Part shown: one piece after another, positions 62,401 through 64,000 of the stretch | How positions within the stretch are numbered: the stretch's first letter is position 1 | Layout of the letters: every line of letters begins with the position of its first letter | Origin: Pantoea sp. Mb-10 | GTDB lineage: Bacteria > Pseudomonadota > Gammaproteobacteria > Enterobacterales > Enterobacteriaceae | DNA length: 64,000 nucleotides | Reading direction: 5' to 3' | NCBI RefSeq assembly: GCF_021272205.1 | Contig: NZ_JAJSDX010000005.1 | Location: 186,001-250,000, forward strand | The notes under the pieces: model-generated | Told to the model about the DNA's origin: nothing | The model's database searches: none | The model's input: the letters and a program-made list of their open reading frames with translations, nothing else | Translations under genes and position numbers: made by a program

Positions 62401-63306
62401 CGCGGTCTCTTCCGGACCGGCGTTGAATAGACCCGCGGCCCAATCCGCAAAGGCGCGCACAGCGGGGGAGAGAAAGCGCGGGTGCGGATAGATCATCGTC
62501 ACCGGCACGGCGGGTGGCTGCCAGTCCGCCAGAACCTCGACCAGTTTGCCTTGCTGCAGATCCTTTGAAATCACATTCTCAGCAAGCTGCGCCAGCCCAA
62601 ACCCCTCAAGACACAGTCTTATATAGAGTCCCGTTTCGTTGACGGCTGTATTTCCCTCAACCGGAACAGAGAAAGCCTCAGTGCCTTGTGTAAAACGCAG
62701 TTCATTCGTGCGTCTTCCCGAACCGGAAAAGTAATGAATCGCACGATGCTGTGACAACGTTTCAGGCGTCTCAGGGACGCCGAACTTCCTGAGATAGTCC
62801 GGCGAGGCGCAGGTTACCCAGCGAAACCGGCCAAGCGGACGGGCAACCAATGTGGAGTCAGCTAATTCCCCGGTTCGTATGACGCAATCGACACCTTCCT
62901 GCACAAGATTGACCTGCCGATCGCTCACACCAATCATCAGGTAAATATCCGGATAAAGCCGGTAAAAATCTTTCAGGTTGGGCATGACGATGAAATGGGC
63001 GATCCCGGCAGGCATATCAACCCGCAGCCGCCCCCGGGGGCGGCTGGTGGAATCACTCAGGCTGGATTCGCTTTGTTCGATCAGTGACAGAATTTCGCGG
63101 CATTGCGGCAGATACTGCAAGCCTTCTGGAGTAAGGCTGACCCGTCTTGTCGTGCGGTTCAGCAGACGCACCTGCAGGTACTTCTCCAGATTTTTAATCG
63201 TGCTGGTAACAGTCGAAGAAGGCAGTGACAGCGTTTCTGCCGCGCGTACAAAACTCCCGGCTTCAGCCACCCGCATGAAAATCTGCATAGCCTGAATCCG
63301 ATCCAT
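62389..63306 (-). CDS. LysR-family transcriptional regulator
   Basis: A 305-residue regulator from ATG 63306 (MDRIQAMQIFMRVAEAGSFV), with AAGGA upstream; ATG 63309 is equally possible. Helix-turn-helix: RAAETLSLPSSTVTSTIKNL; effector domain from RPRGRLRVDMPAGIAHFIVM and DCVIRTGELADSTLVARPLG, the CrgA-like pattern. It is divergent from the amidohydrolase gene at 63437 and probably controls it. Confidence 0.88.
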   Translation of the reverse strand: MDRIQAMQIFMRVAEAGSFVRAAETLSLPSSTVTSTIKNLEKYLQVRLLNRTTRRVSLTPEGLQYLPQCREILSLIEQSESSLSDSTSRPRGRLRVDMPAGIAHFIVMPNLKDFYRLYPDIYLMIGVSDRQVNLVQEGVDCVIRTGELADSTLVARPLGRFRWVTCASPDYLRKFGVPETPETLSQHRAIHYFSGSGRRTNELRFTQGTEAFSVPVEGNTAVNETGLYIRLCLEGFGLAQLAENVISKDLQQGKLVEVLADWQPPAVPVTMIYPHPRFLSPAVRAFADWAAGLFNAGPEETAPSR

Positions 63307-63436
63307 CATCCTTTCCTTATGTAAAAACTGGGCCTGATTATTCGCGAATTATGAATGATGAAAGCGTTTTAAGCACCTTTTTAAGGTTAATAGCGTCGCG
63401 TATCGTTTCCCCATTGATCAGGAAAGAGGCAAATTA

Positions 63437-64000
63437 ATGACCGATTACATCAGAAATATTGTTAACAATCAGAAGGTCACTTTACAGTTACAGGCTACGT
63501 TGATTCGTGGCGCGACGATACTGAGTATGGACGAGAGCGTCGGCAACATGGCGCGCGGTGATATTCTCATCAACGGCTCAACGATTACCGCCGTGGGCAA
63601 GAACCTTGACGCGCCGGATGCTTGCGTCATTGATGCTACCAATATGATCGCCATGCCGGGGATGGTCGATTCTCATCGTCACGCGTGGGAAGGGCAGCTG
63701 CGCCGTATTAACCCGAACGCAACCTGTTTGGACGACTACAGCAACGCCACGCACTTCTCGTTTGCAAAGTATTACCGTCCTGCTGACATCTACATCGGTA
63801 ACCTGCTGACGGCGCTGGGCGCAATTGACGCGGGCATCACCACGATGATTGATAATTCGCACAACAGTCGTACCGCCGCGCATGCCGATGCTGCCGTTGA
63901 GGCCCTGCTTGATAGCGGTATTCGCGCTATCCATGCTTCCGGCGCACCGGTGGCCGGTGAATGGGATAAAGCGCACTGGCCTGGCAATTGGCAGCGTCTG
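63437..64000 (+). CDS. Amidohydrolase-family protein (partial)
   Basis: The gene starts at ATG 63437 (AGAGG upstream) and runs off the right edge with 188 residues seen. LIRGATILSMDESVGNMARG and DILINGSTITAVGKNL form the N-terminal beta-sandwich, and MVDSHRHAWEGQLRRI gives the H-x-H metal ligands near residue 80. TTMIDNSHNSRTAAHADAAV follows. This is the ATZ/TRZ-chlorohydrolase-like group that deaminates or dechlorinates ring compounds. The remaining metal ligands are outside the window. Regulated perhaps by the divergent LysR gene. Confidence 0.87.
   Translation, partial: MTDYIRNIVNNQKVTLQLQATLIRGATILSMDESVGNMARGDILINGSTITAVGKNLDAPDACVIDATNMIAMPGMVDSHRHAWEGQLRRINPNATCLDDYSNATHFSFAKYYRPADIYIGNLLTALGAIDAGITTMIDNSHNSRTAAHADAAVEALLDSGIRAIHASGAPVAGEWDKAHWPGNWQRL

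Noticed and set aside
1..64000. CRISPR arrays, tRNA/rRNA genes, insertion sequences
   Set aside because: No regular spaced direct repeats, no cloverleaf or rRNA segments, and no transposase frames were seen.

Overview
The window looks like accessory DNA from a motile Enterobacterales bacterium, most like Enterobacteriaceae or Erwiniaceae (Pantoea, Erwinia, Kluyvera or Enterobacter type). The pointers are a CTX-M/FONA-like class A beta-lactamase with a divergent ampR-like gene, a FetAB pair, a QorB/HxlR divergent pair, three methyl-accepting chemotaxis proteins (two behind good sigma-28 promoters), a SulP transporter and many LysR regulators. I see no rRNA, tRNA, replication, transfer or core housekeeping genes, no insertion sequence and no CRISPR array. 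I therefore cannot tell chromosome from megaplasmid.

Layout. 1-9.5 kb: a cut-off sugar isomerase, a GNAT acetyltransferase, an orphan RND pump permease, an HxlR regulator divergent from a qorB-like gene broken by one TGA codon, a secreted BPL_N-type protein, and bla with a truncated ampR. 9.5-16.4 kb: a four-gene polyamine/iron-type ABC importer divergent from a glycerophosphodiester phosphodiesterase, a ROK repressor and a 2H phosphoesterase; I read this as one phosphodiester uptake and hydrolysis module. 16.5-18.7 kb: four small lipoprotein genes, one with two single-base frameshifts. 18.9-23.5 kb: LysR, a damaged small gene, an MBL hydrolase, a metallophosphoesterase, and a secreted esterase behind two matching palindromes. 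23.7-30.2 kb: chemoreceptor, OhrR-like MarR regulator, FetAB, and a LysR/SDR pair.

30.5-39.1 kb is the most striking region. Eight tightly packed genes on the minus strand encode a VanB-type reductase, a CodA-like deaminase, an unusual Rid protein, a creatininase-family amidohydrolase, an NMT1-type ABC importer and an FAD oxidase, with a divergent LysR gene. This looks like import and breakdown of a nitrogenous ring compound that I cannot name. 39.3-64 kb: a CLC transporter, an ABM/tandem-ACT/ArsR operon, two chemoreceptors, LysR/flavin monooxygenase, SulP, a small secreted protein, a large Ig-repeat autotransporter, LysR/quinone-oxidoreductase, a RES-domain toxin-like gene, a P-loop kinase, a cupin, a LysR remnant next to an intact LysR, and the start of an amidohydrolase.

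Three things tie the window together. First, regulator and target genes are usually divergent (six intact LysR genes plus HxlR and the truncated AmpR). Second, about ten copies of a 60-75 bp palindromic repeat lie between genes, mostly to the right of 40 kb. Third, several genes carry single-base lesions, which may be decay or assembly error.
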